64,000 nt of DNA from NCBI GenBank assembly GCA_903868595.1, contig CAIPVV010000004.1, forward strand, positions 88,102-152,101, in the 5' to 3' direction. Below the pieces are notes generated by a model that had not been told where the DNA came from, searched no databases, and saw only the letters and a program-made list of their open reading frames with translations. Positions 43,230 through 52,255 of the stretch are shown here, in pieces (the stretch's first letter is position 1; every line of letters starts with the position of its first letter). A program made the position numbers and the translations under genes. The DNA comes from an uncultured Pseudomonadota bacterium (GTDB lineage: Bacteria > Pseudomonadota > Gammaproteobacteria > Steroidobacterales > Steroidobacteraceae).

Positions 43230-45074
43230 GTGCCTCGCCCCCCTCCGTTGCAACCCCCCCGGCCCCCTGAACTGCGCCAGCTCGCGCGCGAGTTCCTGTC
43301 AGTCTTCAAGTACAGCCGCCGCGCGCTGACCCTGGTCTGGGCCACGAGCCGCCGGCTGGCGCTGGCGCTGGGCTCCCTCACGCTGCTGGCCGGTGCGCTG
43401 CCGGCGCTGGTGGCCTGGATCGGCGCGCAGATCGTCGATGCGGTGGTGCTGGCCTCCACCCACGGGCAGGGCGACAGCCACCGCGTCATCACCCTGGTGG
43501 TGCTGGAGGGCATGGTCATCGCGGCCCTCGCGCTCTGCCAGCGCAGCCTCTCGTTCACCAACTCGCTGCTGCGCCAGCAGCTGGGCCATCGCGTCAACGT
43601 GATGATCCTGGAGAAGGCGCTGACGCTGGACCTGGAGCACTTCGAGGACTCGGAGTTCTACGACCGGCTGACGCGCGCGCGGCGCGAGGCCTCGGTGCGC
43701 CCCTTGAGCCTGGTGAGCCGCAGCTTCGGGCTCGCGCAGAACCTGGTCTCGCTCCTGAGCTTCTCCGCCCTGCTCCTGCACTACTCGCCCTGGGCGGTGC
43801 TGCTGCTGCTGCTGGCAGGACTGCCGGGGTTCGTGGCGGAGACCAAGTTCTCCAGCGACGCCTTCCGGCTGTTTCGCTGGCGCTCGGCCGAGAAGCGCAT
43901 GCAGGATTACCTGGAGACGGTGCTGGCGCGCGAGGACCATGCCAAGGAGGTCAAGCTCTATGGGCTGGGCCGGCGGCTGCTGGATCGCTACAAGGGGATC
44001 TTTGTGCGCCTGTACGGGGAGGACAAGCGCCTTGCCCTGCAGCGGGATAGCTGGGGATTCGCGCTGGGGCTGCTGGCGACGGTGACGCTGTACTGTGCCT
44101 ATGCGTGGGTGGCGATGAGCGCCGTGCGCGGGGAGATCAGTGTCGGCCAGATGACCATGTATCTGATGCTCTTCCGGCAAGGGCAGATGGCGGTCACCGC
44201 CGCCCTGTCGGCCGTCAGCGGTCTCTACGAGGACAACCTCTACCTCTCCACGCTCTACGAATACCTGGAGACGCCGGTGCGCGCCCCGGGCGGGCATGCG
44301 CTGCAGGGCTGCAACCCGCAGGACGGCGTACGCTTTGAGCACGTGAGCTTCCGCTACCCAGGTGCGACGGAGGCGGCGATCGAGGACGTCTCGCTGCACT
44401 TGGCGCCGGGCGGGAGCCTTGCGCTGGTCGGCGCCAATGGCTCAGGCAAGACCACGCTGATCAAGCTGCTGACGCGCCTGTACCAGCCGACGGCCGGACG
44501 GATCCTGCTGGATGGGCTGGACCTGCGCGAGTGGGACGAGTCGCGCCTGCGCGAGCGCATCGGCGTGATCTTCCAGGACTTCACGCGCTACCAGATGCAG
44601 GTCGGGGAGAACATCGGCGCGGGCGACGAACCGCATTTCGAGGACGAGGCGCGCTGGCGCGAGGCGGCTGAGAAGGGCCGGGCGAGCGAGTTCATCGCCG
44701 GCCTGCCCTCCGGCTACACAACGCAGCTGGGCAAGTGGTTCCTGAACGGACGCGAGCTCTCCGGCGGCCAGTGGCAAAAGGTGGCGCTGTCACGCGCCTT
44801 CATGCGCACACGTGCCGATGTGCTGGTGCTGGATGAGCCGACGGCGGCGATGGATGCGCAGGCCGAGGCAGAGGTCTTCGAACATTTCCGCCAGCTGGCA
44901 AAGGGCCGCATGACAATACTGATCTCGCACCGCTTCTCCACGGTGCGCATGGCCGACCAGATTGCCGTGCTGGACCACGGCCGGCTCGTGGAGCTGGGCA
45001 GCCACGAGTCGCTCATGCAATCCGGCGGGCGTTACGCGCAGCTCTTTACGCTGCAGGCGCGCGGCTACCGCTAG
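43230..45074 (+). CDS. ABC transporter, fused permease-ATPase
   Basis: A 614-residue half-transporter with six helices over residues about 40-320 and an ATPase domain after about 365. Walker A is G-A-N-G-S-G-K-T-T, the signature is L-S-G-G-Q-W-Q-K, Walker B is V-L-V-L-D-E-P-T-A-A-M, and the H-loop is I-S-H-R-F. The signature (Q-W-Q-K) and the E-H-F-E-D-S-E-F-Y-D segment fit exporters found near bacteriocin or peptide genes and in multidrug contexts. GTG is the start. The 29-base convergent overlap with the MarR gene suggests local pairing. Confidence 0.85.
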   Translation: MPRPPPLQPPRPPELRQLAREFLSVFKYSRRALTLVWATSRRLALALGSLTLLAGALPALVAWIGAQIVDAVVLASTHGQGDSHRVITLVVLEGMVIAALALCQRSLSFTNSLLRQQLGHRVNVMILEKALTLDLEHFEDSEFYDRLTRARREASVRPLSLVSRSFGLAQNLVSLLSFSALLLHYSPWAVLLLLLAGLPGFVAETKFSSDAFRLFRWRSAEKRMQDYLETVLAREDHAKEVKLYGLGRRLLDRYKGIFVRLYGEDKRLALQRDSWGFALGLLATVTLYCAYAWVAMSAVRGEISVGQMTMYLMLFRQGQMAVTAALSAVSGLYEDNLYLSTLYEYLETPVRAPGGHALQGCNPQDGVRFEHVSFRYPGATEAAIEDVSLHLAPGGSLALVGANGSGKTTLIKLLTRLYQPTAGRILLDGLDLREWDESRLRERIGVIFQDFTRYQMQVGENIGAGDEPHFEDEARWREAAEKGRASEFIAGLPSGYTTQLGKWFLNGRELSGGQWQKVALSRAFMRTRADVLVLDEPTAAMDAQAEAEVFEHFRQLAKGRMTILISHRFSTVRMADQIAVLDHGRLVELGSHESLMQSGGRYAQLFTLQARGYR

Positions 45075-45567
45075 CCGGCTCGGCCGCAGGCGGGGCACCG
45101 GCCACGGAGTTCTCTCCGAGGCGACGCAGGAAGCCCTTGAACTGCTCGAACTCCTCCGACGTGAACCCCTTCAGGTGCGCGTTGTAGACACGCGCCAGGT
45201 GGTGCGGGATGCGCGTCGTGGTTTCCCGGCCCAGCTCGGTCAGCGCCAGCTTCACCACGCGGCGGTCCGTCTCGCTGCGGCAGCGGGTCAGCAGGCCCTT
45301 GGCCTCCAGCCGGTCCAGCATGCGCGTCATCGCGCCGGTGTCGGTGTTGAGGTCGCGCGCGAGGCTGGCCGCCGTGGGATTTCCCCCGCGGGAGATGATC
45401 ATCAGCGGGGCCCACTGCACCGAGGTCAGGCCGCACAGTCGCATCTCCGCTTCCGCGGCGCGCTGCAGCGTGGCCAGGGACTGGCGGATCAGGTAACCAA
45501 TGGAATCCTCGGCGGTCCACTGGTCGCCACTGTAGAAGGCCGGTTGGGTCGGTGATTCTCGGGTCAT
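45046..45567 (-). CDS. MarR-family transcriptional regulator
   Basis: A 173-residue winged-helix repressor. The recognition region is S-L-A-R-D-L-N-T-D-T-G-A-M-T-R-M-L-D-R-L-E, followed by the wing S-E-T-D-R-R-V-V. The start is the ATG of M-T-R-E-S. An in-frame upstream ATG is further and less likely. The C-terminus carries an alanine/proline tail that overlaps the convergent ABC exporter. MarR proteins next to exporters frequently control them, and here it is divergent from the DUF3313 gene, whose region it may also bind. Confidence 0.85.
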   Translation of the reverse strand: MTRESPTQPAFYSGDQWTAEDSIGYLIRQSLATLQRAAEAEMRLCGLTSVQWAPLMIISRGGNPTAASLARDLNTDTGAMTRMLDRLEAKGLLTRCRSETDRRVVKLALTELGRETTTRIPHHLARVYNAHLKGFTSEEFEQFKGFLRRLGENSVAGAPPAAEPASGSRAPAA

Positions 45568-45574
45568 GGCTACC

Positions 45575-45602
45575 TGGATATTTGCATAGGCAGTTAATGT
45601 CA
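45575..45602 (-). promoter_or_regulatory. Candidate MarR gene promoter
   Basis: On the minus strand TTGACA is followed after 16 bases by TATCCA, eight bases before the MarR start codon. The -35 is consensus, but the -10 is weak and the leader would be almost absent, so the call is tentative. Confidence 0.35.
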
Positions 45603-45625
45603 AGGGAGGCTCTGGCAACTGTAGT

Positions 45626-45631
45626 TATAAT
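45626..45631 (+). promoter_or_regulatory. Consensus -10 box in the DUF3313 promoter region
   Basis: TATAAT, exact consensus, lies 40 bases before the DUF3313 ATG in a short A/T-rich patch (TAGTTATAATTA, an imperfect palindrome). No good -35 is found at 16-18 bases, so activation by a regulator, perhaps MarR, may be needed. Confidence 0.45.
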
Positions 45632-45671
45632 TAGCCCCAGACTACCCCGTAAAGCCACTGGGGAAATACGC

Positions 45672-46352
45672 ATGACGTCCACCTCGATTTGTTTGTACCG
45701 CAGCGTCCTGCGCGTACTGCTGGGATTGGCGCTCGCGTCGGGGACGGCGGGGGCCGCAGCCCTGCCACCGCCACCGCCGGAGGCTGCGGCCCTGGTGCGC
45801 CAGCCGGCCAGGGGGGCCCAGGACTACGCCGTCCTGCCCGGTGCCTCCCTCGCCGCCTACCGCCGCGTCCTGGTGGCGCCGGTGCCGGTGAGCTTCACCG
45901 CGACCTGGGCCAAGGAGCACCCCGAGCTCAAGCCCCGGGAGATCGAGGAGCTGCGGCAGGACACGGCCAAGCTGGCGCGCGAGGAGATCCAGCGCGGCCT
46001 GAGCCGCAAGGGCGGCCTGGCCGTGGCGCAGGCCCCGGGCGAGGACGTGCTGGAGGTGCGCGCGACGATCCTGGACCTCGATATCTACGCGCCGGAGATC
46101 AAGGACGCTGCCATCCGCCAGGAGTACGTGCTCAGGGCCGGCGAGGGGTCGTTCGTCGCGGAGCTGCGGGATTCGCGCAGCGGTACACTGCTGGCACGAA
46201 TGGCCGATCACCGCCAGATGCGTGACTACCCGGAACTGCAGCTGGCCAACTCGGTTACCAATTCGGCCGACGAGCGCGACCTCATCGACGCCTGGACGCG
46301 TATCCTGCGCCGCCAACTCGATACTTCACGGGCAGACAGAAAGGGCTCATGA
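45672..46352 (+). CDS. DUF3313-like periplasmic protein
   Basis: A 226-residue protein with a signal peptide (about residues 1-29, L-L-G-L-A-L-A-S-G-T-A-G-A-A-A) and a proline-rich start. The Y-R-R-V-L-V-A-P-V-P-V-S-F region, a W-A-K near residue 79 and the later V-L-E-V-R-A-T-I-L-D-L fit DUF3313, small periplasmic or lipoprotein-like proteins of unknown function in gammaproteobacteria. No lipobox cysteine is present here. It overlaps the next gene in ATGA. Confidence 0.65.
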   Translation: MTSTSICLYRSVLRVLLGLALASGTAGAAALPPPPPEAAALVRQPARGAQDYAVLPGASLAAYRRVLVAPVPVSFTATWAKEHPELKPREIEELRQDTAKLAREEIQRGLSRKGGLAVAQAPGEDVLEVRATILDLDIYAPEIKDAAIRQEYVLRAGEGSFVAELRDSRSGTLLARMADHRQMRDYPELQLANSVTNSADERDLIDAWTRILRRQLDTSRADRKGS

Positions 46353-46648
46353 GCGCCACACCAGAAAGTTTTGATTCCGCCTTCACCAAGGCCGTGGACC
46401 TTGGCAACAAGCTGGCCGACAAGGACAAGGATGCCGATCTCTGGGACATCGCCGACGGGCTGCTGGCCGGCGCGATCCAGTACTGGCTCTATTCGCGCCA
46501 GCCCTGCGGGGATCCGCGCTGCCAGGACTGCCTGCCGATCAGTACCGCGGAGAGCCGCATGCAAGAGCTCAAGCGCCTGATGAACGAACTCGCCTCCGAC
46601 AGCGAGTACTTCCACACGCCCACGGATTCCAACGCCGGCCGCGCGTAA
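46349..46648 (+). CDS. Small cysteine-cluster protein, unknown function
   Basis: A 99-residue acidic protein with a helical first half and C-G-D-P-R-C-Q-D-C at residues about 53-61, a cluster of three cysteines that could bind metal or form disulphides. It is coupled to the DUF3313 gene by an ATGA overlap. There is no signal peptide. I do not recognise the family. Confidence 0.65.
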   Translation: MSATPESFDSAFTKAVDLGNKLADKDKDADLWDIADGLLAGAIQYWLYSRQPCGDPRCQDCLPISTAESRMQELKRLMNELASDSEYFHTPTDSNAGRA

Positions 46649-46715
46649 AGCGCGGCGGTATCCAAGCGGGCCACATCCTCGGGCGCCTGCGCCCACCTTG
46701 CTGTCTGGAGCTATC

Positions 46716-47750
46716 TTGAGCACTGCCATTCAAACCGAAGTCGTCATCATTGGCGCGGGCCCCTGCGGTCTGTTTCAGGTCTTCGAGCTGGGGCTGCTGG
46801 GCATGAAGGCCCACCTGCTGGACTCGCTGGCCGCCCCGGGCGGACAGTGCACCGAGCTCTACCCGGAGAAGCCGATCTATGACATCCCGGCCCTGCCGGT
46901 GTGCGGTGCGCAGGAGCTCGTGGATCGCCTGCTGCAGCAGATCAAGCCCTTTGGCGCCGGCATGCATTTCGGCCACGAGGTGACGGGCGTCAGCAAGCGC
47001 GAAGACGGGCGCTTTGATGTCCGCACCGCCGGCGGCCTGGAGTTCGACGCGGGCGCCGTGGTGATCGCCGGCGGCGTGGGCTCCTTCCAGCCAAAAAAGC
47101 TGGGCGTGGAGGGCATCGATGCCTTTGAGGGCAGCAACGTGTTCTACCGCGTGCAGAGCGCCGCTGCGTTCCACGGCAAGCACCTGGTGATCTTCGGTGG
47201 CGGCGACTCGGCCCTGGACTGGACGCTGGACCTGGCCGACAAGGTCGCAAGCCTCACGCTCGTGCACCGTCGCCCGGAGTTCCGCGCGGCGCCGGCGTCG
47301 GTGGCGCGCATGCAGGAACTGGTGGCCGCGGGCCGTATCCGCTTCGTGGAGGGCACGGCCGAGGGGCTGCTGCGCGACGGCCAGGCTTTCGCCGGCCTGT
47401 GCGTGAAGGGCACGGACGGCACGCTGCAGGAGCTCAAGGCCGAGCGTGTGCTGGCCTTCTTCGGGCTGCACCCCAAGCTTGGCCCCATCGCCGAGTGGGG
47501 CCTGGAGCTGGAGAAGAAGGCGCTGAAGGTGGACACGGAGAAGTTCCAGACCAGCGTGCCGGGCATCTTCGCCGTGGGCGATATCAACACCTACCCGGGC
47601 AAGAAGAAGCTGATCCTCTCCGGCTTCCACGAGGCGGCGCTGGCCGCGTTCGGCATCCAGGCCTATCTGTACCCGACCAAGCGCCAGTTCCTGCAGTACA
47701 CGACGACCAGTCCTGTGATGCAAAAGCGCCTGGGCATCGGCGAAGAATAG
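46716..47750 (+). CDS. Ferredoxin/flavodoxin--NADP+ reductase, thioredoxin reductase-like
   Basis: A 344-residue flavoprotein of the TrxR-like FNR type. The FAD loop is G-A-G-P-C-G-L-F (residues about 14-21), the NADPH loop is I-F-G-G-G-D-S-A-L-D-W and the closing FAD motif is A-V-G-D-I-N-T-Y. The CxxC of thioredoxin reductase is absent, as in this FNR group. TTG is taken as start because GGAG sits at 46707-46710. An upstream TTG is possible. It passes electrons to or from ferredoxin or flavodoxin. TesB follows by 16 bases in the same direction. Confidence 0.87.
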   Translation: MSTAIQTEVVIIGAGPCGLFQVFELGLLGMKAHLLDSLAAPGGQCTELYPEKPIYDIPALPVCGAQELVDRLLQQIKPFGAGMHFGHEVTGVSKREDGRFDVRTAGGLEFDAGAVVIAGGVGSFQPKKLGVEGIDAFEGSNVFYRVQSAAAFHGKHLVIFGGGDSALDWTLDLADKVASLTLVHRRPEFRAAPASVARMQELVAAGRIRFVEGTAEGLLRDGQAFAGLCVKGTDGTLQELKAERVLAFFGLHPKLGPIAEWGLELEKKALKVDTEKFQTSVPGIFAVGDINTYPGKKKLILSGFHEAALAAFGIQAYLYPTKRQFLQYTTTSPVMQKRLGIGEE

Positions 47751-47766
47751 GGCGAGGGCAGACAGC

Positions 47767-48633
47767 ATGAACGCGCACCTGGTGGACTTGCTGCATTTGC
47801 TGGAGCTGGAGCGGCTGGAGGAGAACCTCTTCCGCGGCTCCAGCCGCGACATCGGCAGCGCCCAGGTGTTTGGCGGGCAGGTGCTGGGCCAGGCGCTCTC
47901 GGCCGCCTACGCGACCACCGAGGGCCGAAGCGTGCACTCCCTGCACGCGTACTTCCTGCGACGCGGCGACTTCAACGCGCCGATCGTCTACGAGGTGGAT
48001 CGCAGCCGCGATGGCCACAGCTTCAGCAGCCGGCGCGTCATCGCCATCCAGCACGGCGAGCAGATCTTCCACATGGCGGCCTCCTTCCAGGTGCCGGAGG
48101 AGGGCCTGCAGCACCAGATCGATATGCCGGCTGTACCGATGCCGGAGACGCTGCGCGATGTCGCCGACGTGCCGGTGGAGCTGCGCGCGCAGCTGCCGGA
48201 GACGGCGCTGAGGTTCCTGCGCAAGGAAATCCCGTTCGAGTTCCGTATGGTGCAGCCGGTGAACTACGCCAACCCGCAGCGCGAGCCGCCGCGCCAGGAT
48301 GTGTGGTTCCGGGCCGTCGACCGCCTGCCGCAGGACGAACTGCTGCATCGCTGCCTGCTGGCCTACGTCTCCGACTACCACCTGATCGGCACGGCCATGC
48401 GCCCGCACGGCATCTCGATGGCCACGCCCAACGTGGTGGTGGCCAGCATCGACCATGCGATGTGGTTCCATCGCCCCCTGCGGGTGGATGAGTGGCTGCT
48501 GTACGCGATGGACAGCCCCAGCGCCTCCGGGTCGCGCGGCTTTGCGCGCGCCAACATCTTCACGCGCGAGGGCGTGCTGGTCGCCAGCACCTGCCAGGAA
48601 GGGCTGCTGCGCGTGCTCAAGCCCCGGCCGTGA
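47767..48633 (+). CDS. tesB: Acyl-CoA thioesterase II (TesB)
   Basis: A 288-residue double hot-dog enzyme that hydrolyses acyl-CoA. The N-terminus L-D-L-L-H-L-L-E-L-E-R-L-E-E-N-L-F-R-G and the later V-F-G-G-Q-V-L-G-Q-A match TesB, as do H-S-L-H-A-Y-F-L-R-R-G-D and, in the second half, the A-S-I-D-H-A-M-W-F-H segment with the catalytic Asp. It is intact and of normal length. Adjacent lipid-related genes lie downstream on the other strand, so it may fit general acyl-chain turnover. Confidence 0.92.
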   Translation: MNAHLVDLLHLLELERLEENLFRGSSRDIGSAQVFGGQVLGQALSAAYATTEGRSVHSLHAYFLRRGDFNAPIVYEVDRSRDGHSFSSRRVIAIQHGEQIFHMAASFQVPEEGLQHQIDMPAVPMPETLRDVADVPVELRAQLPETALRFLRKEIPFEFRMVQPVNYANPQREPPRQDVWFRAVDRLPQDELLHRCLLAYVSDYHLIGTAMRPHGISMATPNVVVASIDHAMWFHRPLRVDEWLLYAMDSPSASGSRGFARANIFTREGVLVASTCQEGLLRVLKPRP

Positions 48634-48703
48634 GCGGGCAGCCACAGCTCTGCCAGCCGAAGCATTGCGCGCTGTCGGCGCGGCAGCTGCGCGACGTCTA
48701 TCC

Positions 48704-50119
48704 CTAGCTGCCCGGGCGGCGCAGGACCTTGCCGGGGTTCATGATGCCCTGCGGGTCCAGCAGCCGCTTGATGCCCCGCATCAGCTCCAGCTCCAGCGGC
48801 TGCGCGTAGCGCTCCAGCTCCCCCACCTTCAGCCGCCCGATGCCGTGCTCGGCACTGAAGCTGCCGGACAGCTCGGCCACCAGGTCGTGGATCGCGCGCT
48901 TGAGCGGCGCCTCGCGCGCGTGGAACGCGGCGCTGTCGGCGCCCGGCCGCTGGTTCAGGTTGAAGTGCAGGTTACCGTCGCCCACGTGGCCGTAGGCGAT
49001 CAGGTAGCCCTCCGGCGCCAGCTGCTCCACCAGCCGCGCCCCGCGCAGGATGAACTCCGGCATCGCGGCCACCGGGATCGAGACGTCGTGCTTGAGGCTG
49101 CCGCCGGCCCGCCGTTGGGCCTCCGGCACGCTCTCGCGCAGCCGCCAGAAGTCCGCGCGCTGCTGCTCGCTGCGTGCCACCGCCGCGTCCTGCACCAGGC
49201 CGGATTCGATCGCGCGCCCCAGTGCCGCCTCCAGCACCGCCTGCAGGTCCTCGCTGGCCGAGGAGGTCAGCTCGATCAGCAGGTACCAGGGCGCGTGCGC
49301 CGTGCCGGGGCTGCGCGTCGCCGGCACATGCGCCAGCACCAGCTCCAGCGCCACGTGCGGCACGAGCTCAAAGCTGCTGGCCCGATCGCCGCTGCCTTCC
49401 CGCAGGCGGCCGAGCAGCTGGATCGCCGCGGCCGGGTCCGCGATGCTGACCCAGGCGGTCGCGGTGGAGCGCTGCGCCGGGTAGAGCTTCAGGCAGGCCG
49501 CGCTGATCACGCCCAGCGTGCCTTCGCTGCCGACGAACAGGCCCTTCAGGTCGTAGCCGGTATTGTCCTTGCGCAGCGGCGAGAGGCTGGAGAGCAGCCG
49601 GCCGTCGGCCAGCACCACCTCCAGGCCCAGCGTGAGGTCGCGCGTCATGCCATAGCGCAGCACGCTGGTGCCGCCGGCATTGGTGGCGAGGTTCCCGCCG
49701 ATCTGGCAGCTGCCCTCCGAGCCCAGGCTGAGCGGGAAGTAGCGGTTGGCGGCGGCAGCGGCCGCCTGCACCTGGGCCAGCAGGCAGCCGGCCTCCACGG
49801 TCAGGCAGAAGTTCGCCGGGTCCACGGCGCGCACGCGGTTCAGGCGACGCAGCGACAGCACCAGCTGCCGCCCGGACTCATCCGGGGTCGCACCGCCGCA
49901 GTAGCCCGTGTTGCCGCCCTGCGGGACCACGGGGGTGGCGGTCTCGGAGCACCAGGCCAGCAGGCGTTGCAGGTCGGCCACGCTGGCCGGCGCAACCACC
50001 GCGGGGCTCGCGCCCTGGTAGAGGCGCCGGTGGTCGACGAGGTAGGGGGCGATATCGGCGGGGGCCGTGAGCACGCCCTCCGGACCCAGCAGCTCACGCA
50101 GCCGAACTGCCAGGTCCAT
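48704..50119 (-). CDS. FAD-linked D-2-hydroxyacid dehydrogenase (GlcD/D2HGDH-like)
   Basis: A 471-residue flavoprotein of the FAD_binding_4/FAD-oxidase_C family. The flavin-contacting P-Q-G-G-N-T-G-Y-C-G-G-A-T lies near residue 70, G-S-E-G-S-C-Q-I-G-G-N-L near 140 and G-S-E-G-T-L-G-V-I near 205. The C-terminal Y-G-H-V-G-D-G-N-L-H-F and E-H-G-I-G-R-L-K carry metal ligands found in D-2-hydroxyglutarate and D-lactate dehydrogenases. It probably oxidises a D-2-hydroxyacid. It ends the run of minus-strand lipid-type genes with a 16-base gap to cfa. Confidence 0.85.
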   Translation of the reverse strand: MDLAVRLRELLGPEGVLTAPADIAPYLVDHRRLYQGASPAVVAPASVADLQRLLAWCSETATPVVPQGGNTGYCGGATPDESGRQLVLSLRRLNRVRAVDPANFCLTVEAGCLLAQVQAAAAAANRYFPLSLGSEGSCQIGGNLATNAGGTSVLRYGMTRDLTLGLEVVLADGRLLSSLSPLRKDNTGYDLKGLFVGSEGTLGVISAACLKLYPAQRSTATAWVSIADPAAAIQLLGRLREGSGDRASSFELVPHVALELVLAHVPATRSPGTAHAPWYLLIELTSSASEDLQAVLEAALGRAIESGLVQDAAVARSEQQRADFWRLRESVPEAQRRAGGSLKHDVSIPVAAMPEFILRGARLVEQLAPEGYLIAYGHVGDGNLHFNLNQRPGADSAAFHAREAPLKRAIHDLVAELSGSFSAEHGIGRLKVGELERYAQPLELELMRGIKRLLDPQGIMNPGKVLRRPGS

Positions 50120-50135
50120 GCGCAGGCCGCGGCCG

Positions 50136-51425
50136 TCAGGCCGCGGCGATGGCCGGGCGCCGGCAGCCTGGCTTGGTCAGCAGCACCTGGATGTTGCCCA
50201 GCTGGCGCTCGGCGTAGCCACCCTCGCAGTAGCACAGGTAGAACTCCCAGAGCCGGTTGAAGCTCTCCGGGTAGCCGAGCTTGCGGACCTGGGCGATGTT
50301 GGAGAAGAAGCGCTCGCGCCACAGGCGCAGGGTGCGGGCGTAGTGCGGGCCGATGTCCTCCAGGTTGAACATCTTCAGGTCCGTTACCCGCGTGAGCGAG
50401 TCGGCGATCGCGGTGATGGAGGGAATGAAGCTGCCCGGGAAGATGAAGCGCTGGATGAAGTCCACCGACTTCAGCGCCTGCGCGTACACCTGGTCCTGGA
50501 TCGTGATGGCCTGCAGCAGCATCGCGCCGGAGGGCTTGAGCAGCGAGGAGCACTTGGCGAAGTAGGTGTCCAGGTAGTCGGCGCCGACCGCCTCGATCAT
50601 CTCCACCGACACTAGCTTGTCGTACTGGCCGGTCAGGTCGCGGTAGTCATCGAAGAGCAGCGTGACGCGATCCTGAAGCCCGCGCTCGGCGATCTTCTCG
50701 CGCGCATAGTCATGCTGCTGGCGCGATATCGTGGTGGTGGTGACGCGGCAGCCGTAGTGCTCGGCCGCGTGGATCGCAAGGCCGCCCCAGCCGGTGCCGA
50801 TCTCCACCAGGTGGTCGCTGGGGGTGAGGGCGAGCTTGCGGCAGGCGGCGTCGAACTTGGCGACCGAGGCCTCGTGCAGCGTGGCCTCCTCGTTCAGGAA
50901 GATGCCGCAGGAGTAGGCCATCGTGTCGTCGAGCATGAGCTTGTAGAGCTCATTGCCCAGGTCGTAGTGCGCGGCGATGTTGCGGGCGCTGCCGGCCTTG
51001 CTGTTGCGGTTCACCCAGTGCAGCGCGCGGCGCAGGACGGCACTGGCGCTGGCCCAGCCGCGCTCCAGCCCTTCCATCAGCTCGCGGTTCACGACCATGA
51101 TGCGCACCAGCGCCGTCAGGTCGTCGCAGTGCCAGAGGCCGTGGATGTAGGCCTCGCCCGCGCCGACCGTGCCCCCGAAGGCGGCATCGGCGTAGAACTG
51201 GGCATTGTTCACCGTGATCGTGGCGGTGAGCGCGCAGCGGGCGGTGCGTGCGCCAAAACGGTGGACCTGCGCGCCGTCCTGGATGCGCAGTTCCCCCTCC
51301 TTGAGTTGGGAGAGCTGGGCCAGCAGGTGCTTGCGGCCCAGGCGGGCCAGGAAACTGGCCTGCTCCGGGAGCGCGCGCTCGGCATCACTGTCCGGAATGA
51401 TCGACTGCTTGGTAATCGTATTCAT
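50136..51425 (-). CDS. cfa: Cyclopropane-fatty-acyl-phospholipid synthase
   Basis: A 429-residue SAM-dependent enzyme that adds a methylene bridge to unsaturated membrane lipids. The SAM loop is V-E-I-G-T-G-W-G-G, the following V-S-V-E-M-I-E-A-V-G holds the bicarbonate/catalytic region, and A-H-Y-D-L-G-N-E-L-Y lies upstream. The length is somewhat above E. coli Cfa (382), with an N-terminal domain at 1-110. Divergent relatives make 10-methyl or furan fatty acids, so the exact product cannot be read from sequence. It lies between the DUF1365 gene and a hydroxyacid dehydrogenase. Confidence 0.88.
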   Translation of the reverse strand: MNTITKQSIIPDSDAERALPEQASFLARLGRKHLLAQLSQLKEGELRIQDGAQVHRFGARTARCALTATITVNNAQFYADAAFGGTVGAGEAYIHGLWHCDDLTALVRIMVVNRELMEGLERGWASASAVLRRALHWVNRNSKAGSARNIAAHYDLGNELYKLMLDDTMAYSCGIFLNEEATLHEASVAKFDAACRKLALTPSDHLVEIGTGWGGLAIHAAEHYGCRVTTTTISRQQHDYAREKIAERGLQDRVTLLFDDYRDLTGQYDKLVSVEMIEAVGADYLDTYFAKCSSLLKPSGAMLLQAITIQDQVYAQALKSVDFIQRFIFPGSFIPSITAIADSLTRVTDLKMFNLEDIGPHYARTLRLWRERFFSNIAQVRKLGYPESFNRLWEFYLCYCEGGYAERQLGNIQVLLTKPGCRRPAIAAA

Positions 51426-51469
51426 GGTCGTGCTTTTCTTGTTGTCCGGCCGCGCCCCTTACGCGGGTC

Positions 51470-52225
51470 CTATGCAGGATGCGGGTGGAAGGGCGCCTTT
51501 TTCAAGAGCAGTTTGAGGGCCTGCCAGTAGATCTGGGCCACGACGGTGAGCGTCATGCACGGAAAGCGGACCAGGCAGCCAGCCAGGCTGGCGGAGCTGA
51601 TCGGCCGGGCCGCCAGGTCGAGGCTCGCGTCGAAGACCCGCTGGCCGTCCTTCAGGTTCTCCATGTAGACCGCCAGGCGCTCCCCCGGCTCGCCGAAGCG
51701 CCAGCGGTAGTGCTGCTGCATGGGCATGAACGGGGAGACGTGGAAGGCCTTCTCGAAGTCGAAGCGGTACGGGCCCTCGCCGGCGGTGGCAGCCTCCACG
51801 GGCAGCACGTAGCTGTGACGCTCCTGCCACGGGGTGTTGGTGATCTCCGCCACAATGACCTTGACGGGGCCGTCGGCGCTGTCGTGGCAGTAGTAGAAGG
51901 TGACCGGGTTGAAGCAGTACCCGAAGTACCGCAGGTGCGTCAGGACGCGGATCGGGCCGGCCGGAGCCTGCCCCAGTTCGGTGCAGATGCGCTCGCGGAC
52001 GCAGTCGGCCAGGGGCCGGTCGGGGTCGCCCAGGTAGTCGGCGCGGCGGAAGTAGGCCAGGGCGGGGCGGCGGGCGGACCACAGCCAATAGCCGTCGAAC
52101 AGGCCTGGCAGTTCATCCAGGTCCAGGTAAGCCATGAAGAGGGCATAGCGGAACTGGTTGCGCACCGCCCCCAGGCGGCGGTGGGCGATGCGGCCCGCGT
52201 AGAGACGACTGTTCACGACCCGCAT
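51470..52225 (-). CDS. DUF1365 protein, lipid-modification neighbour
   Basis: A 251-residue protein with the DUF1365 opening S-R-L-Y-A-G-R-I-A-H-R-R and the internal R-Y-F-G-Y-C-F-N-P-V-T-F-Y-Y-C. The function of this family is unknown, but it is constantly found beside cfa-type genes, as here. It lies 44 bases upstream of cfa and downstream of the desaturase on the same strand, so the three are likely one operon. Confidence 0.88.
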   Translation of the reverse strand: MRVVNSRLYAGRIAHRRLGAVRNQFRYALFMAYLDLDELPGLFDGYWLWSARRPALAYFRRADYLGDPDRPLADCVRERICTELGQAPAGPIRVLTHLRYFGYCFNPVTFYYCHDSADGPVKVIVAEITNTPWQERHSYVLPVEAATAGEGPYRFDFEKAFHVSPFMPMQQHYRWRFGEPGERLAVYMENLKDGQRVFDASLDLAARPISSASLAGCLVRFPCMTLTVVAQIYWQALKLLLKKAPFHPHPA

Positions 52226-52255
52226 CCTCTCACGAGGATGCGGGCGCGGTCAGTA

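Noticed and set aside
48634..48703. Possible small gene after tesB
   Set aside because: The open stretch has no start with a ribosome site and runs into the convergent dehydrogenase end.
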